NCBI GenBank assembly: GCA_900770835.1
Contig: CAAGLQ010000272.1
Span: 3,116-67,115, forward strand
Length of the DNA: 64,000 bases
Direction of reading: 5' to 3'
Origin: an uncultured Parabacteroides sp.
Lineage (GTDB): Bacteria; Bacteroidota; Bacteroidia; Bacteroidales; Tannerellaceae
Under the pieces are notes generated by a model, which saw nothing but the letters and a program-made list of their open reading frames with translations, ran no database searches and was not told the DNA's origin. A program made the position numbers and the translations under genes. Shown in pieces: positions 63,167-64,000 of this stretch; the first letter of the stretch is position 1; each line of letters starts with the position of its first letter.

Positions 63167-63757
63167 ATGGCAGAAATATTCAAGTCCAACGAGGCCAACC
63201 TCAGTGCACCTCAGACACAGAAGAAAGGCATTGGATCCCTGCTGAAAAATGCAGGCAAAGCCGGATGGAAAGCCCTCAAACAGGAGGTAGATCGGCAAGG
63301 CAAGAAGTTTGTCCGTTCCACCCAAAACGGAACCGTCGCCCATGACTATGGGTTAGACAAACCGATCAATCCACAGGACAGCCTACCAGGGCAGCAACAG
63401 GCCCAACCCGGTATCGTGGAGCAGATGGGAAATCAAGTAGTCAATGCGGGTATAGACGGTGCGATCAACCAAGCCAACTCAACCAGCACCGGACGTACGA
63501 TTTCCACTGTAGGCTCAGTCCTAAGCGGAGTCGTACAAATCGCCAAAACCAATCAGCAAATCCAACAACCCGATACTACGATCACCATGGATGACATCCG
63601 ATTAGCCGAAATGGAGTTAGGCCATAACACAGCGGACAGCTTAAGAACAGATTCGTTACAAAACCAATCTCAGCTCAATCAGATTGAGGTCCAACGATTC
63701 CAGCAGCAACAAGAGCGACAAACCCAGCCATCCATAAGTGGTGGCCTGAAAAGATAA
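63167..63757 (+). CDS. Unknown Gln-rich protein
   Basis: 196 residues, no signal peptide. A basic N-terminal helix (KKGIGSLLKNAGKAGWKALK) is followed by a Gly/Ile/Asn-rich central segment (GIDGAINQANSTSTGRTIST) and a Gln-rich, disordered end. No known domain. It has a clear promoter and a terminator 13 bases after the stop, so it is a complete single-gene unit. Confidence 0.7.
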   Translation: MAEIFKSNEANLSAPQTQKKGIGSLLKNAGKAGWKALKQEVDRQGKKFVRSTQNGTVAHDYGLDKPINPQDSLPGQQQAQPGIVEQMGNQVVNAGIDGAINQANSTSTGRTISTVGSVLSGVVQIAKTNQQIQQPDTTITMDDIRLAEMELGHNTADSLRTDSLQNQSQLNQIEVQRFQQQQERQTQPSISGGLKR

Positions 63758-63770
63758 CACACAAAAAATA

Positions 63771-63804
63771 AAAGACGGCGACTTTCCCAAGCTACCGTCT
63801 TTTC
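63771..63804. terminator. Terminator of the 63167 gene
   Basis: AAAGACGG and CCGTCTTT with a 16-base loop and T-runs on both sides; it could also serve a gene entering from the right. Confidence 0.75.
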
Positions 63805-63896
63805 GTCTCTTAGTTGTACTCCAATGCGTACATTGTGTACGTTACTCAAGTTTCGGAAGTACATATATACATAATAAAAGTCAATTATACAAACAA

Positions 63897-64000
63897 TTAC
63901 AATACCTCTTTTACACGGTACATCATGAAACCATTTCGCTTTTTCTGCATAAACTTCACGGTTTTCGTACTTACACTGGATGTCTTATGGACCTTCTTCC
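63897..64000 (-). CDS. Possible 3' end of a gene entering from the right edge
   Basis: A minus-strand frame is open from the edge to a TAA at 63899-63897 and reads KFMQKKRNGFMMYRVKEVL at its end. Only 34 codons are visible. A plus-strand frame from an ATG at about 63928 is also open to the edge, so this call is uncertain. Confidence 0.35.
   Translation of the reverse strand, partial: KKVHKTSSVSTKTVKFMQKKRNGFMMYRVKEVL

Noticed and set aside
1..64000. CRISPR arrays, tRNA or rRNA genes
   Set aside because: No regularly spaced repeats and no tRNA or rRNA pattern noticed besides the tRNA-like ends of tmRNA.

Overview
The window comes from a member of the Bacteroidetes, most likely order Bacteroidales. 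Evidence for this: many start sites are preceded by the Bacteroidetes -7 box (TAnnTTTG); secreted lipoproteins and fimbrillin-family (FimA/Mfa1-like) proteins are common; a DUF5723-type outer-membrane protein is paired with a lipoprotein; and the tmRNA encodes a GENTIALAA tag. I do not name a genus.

Region 1-11.1 kb is mostly chromosomal housekeeping and carbohydrate metabolism. It has a partial gene at the left edge, an ADP-ribosylglycohydrolase-like lipoprotein, the N-degron operon clpS-clpA-aat with clpA cut by an in-frame amber codon, a secreted calcineurin-like phosphoesterase, a GH51 arabinofuranosidase, an unknown gene and a GH16 lipoprotein.

Region 11.1-19.3 kb is a tightly spaced five-gene + strand cluster. 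It encodes a DUF1848 protein with a C-terminal CX3CX2C cluster, a 1495-residue methyltransferase-RecQ helicase fusion, a coiled-coil protein with a C-terminal membrane anchor, a TerY-like vWA protein, and an unknown protein. The unknown protein has a paralogue in the truncated gene at the left edge. This is the best candidate here for an undescribed DNA-associated, possibly defence, system.

Region 19.6-31 kb holds a fimbrillin, relics (a copy of the 5' end of a helicase gene and a truncated AbiEi/DUF6088-like gene), a three-gene sugar oxidoreductase/isomerase operon, a UvrD/PcrA-like helicase and an (alpha/alpha)6 glycosidase lipoprotein. Region 31-36 kb has dnaB, a DnaB-like protein that has lost its P-loop, and small paralogous helical proteins of unknown function.

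Region 37.1-47.8 kb is an eleven-gene minus-strand eukaryotic-like signalling operon. In transcription order it encodes LytTR, a membrane FHA protein, an acidic Asp-rich protein, a secreted LRR protein, a coiled-coil protein, a second acidic Asp-rich protein, an exported caspase-like protease, a zinc-ribbon FHA protein, a PP2C phosphatase and two transmembrane Ser/Thr kinases with near-identical kinase domains but different external sensors (WG repeats, LRR repeats). Two ORF-less group IIC-like intron copies lie on either side of it, each directly after a transcription terminator. An IS1182-like transposase relic also lies nearby.

Region 48.9-64 kb contains a small Cys-containing protein, a beta-solenoid-like protein, two more fimbrillins, a hairpin-rich 1.3 kb gap, the DUF5723/lipoprotein pair, tmRNA (ssrA), small unknown genes, a polyvalent zincin/ADP-ribosyltransferase protein divergent from a solitary DNA methyltransferase, a small lipoprotein and an unknown protein. 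The first about 57 residues of the beta-solenoid protein and of the polyvalent protein align without gaps.
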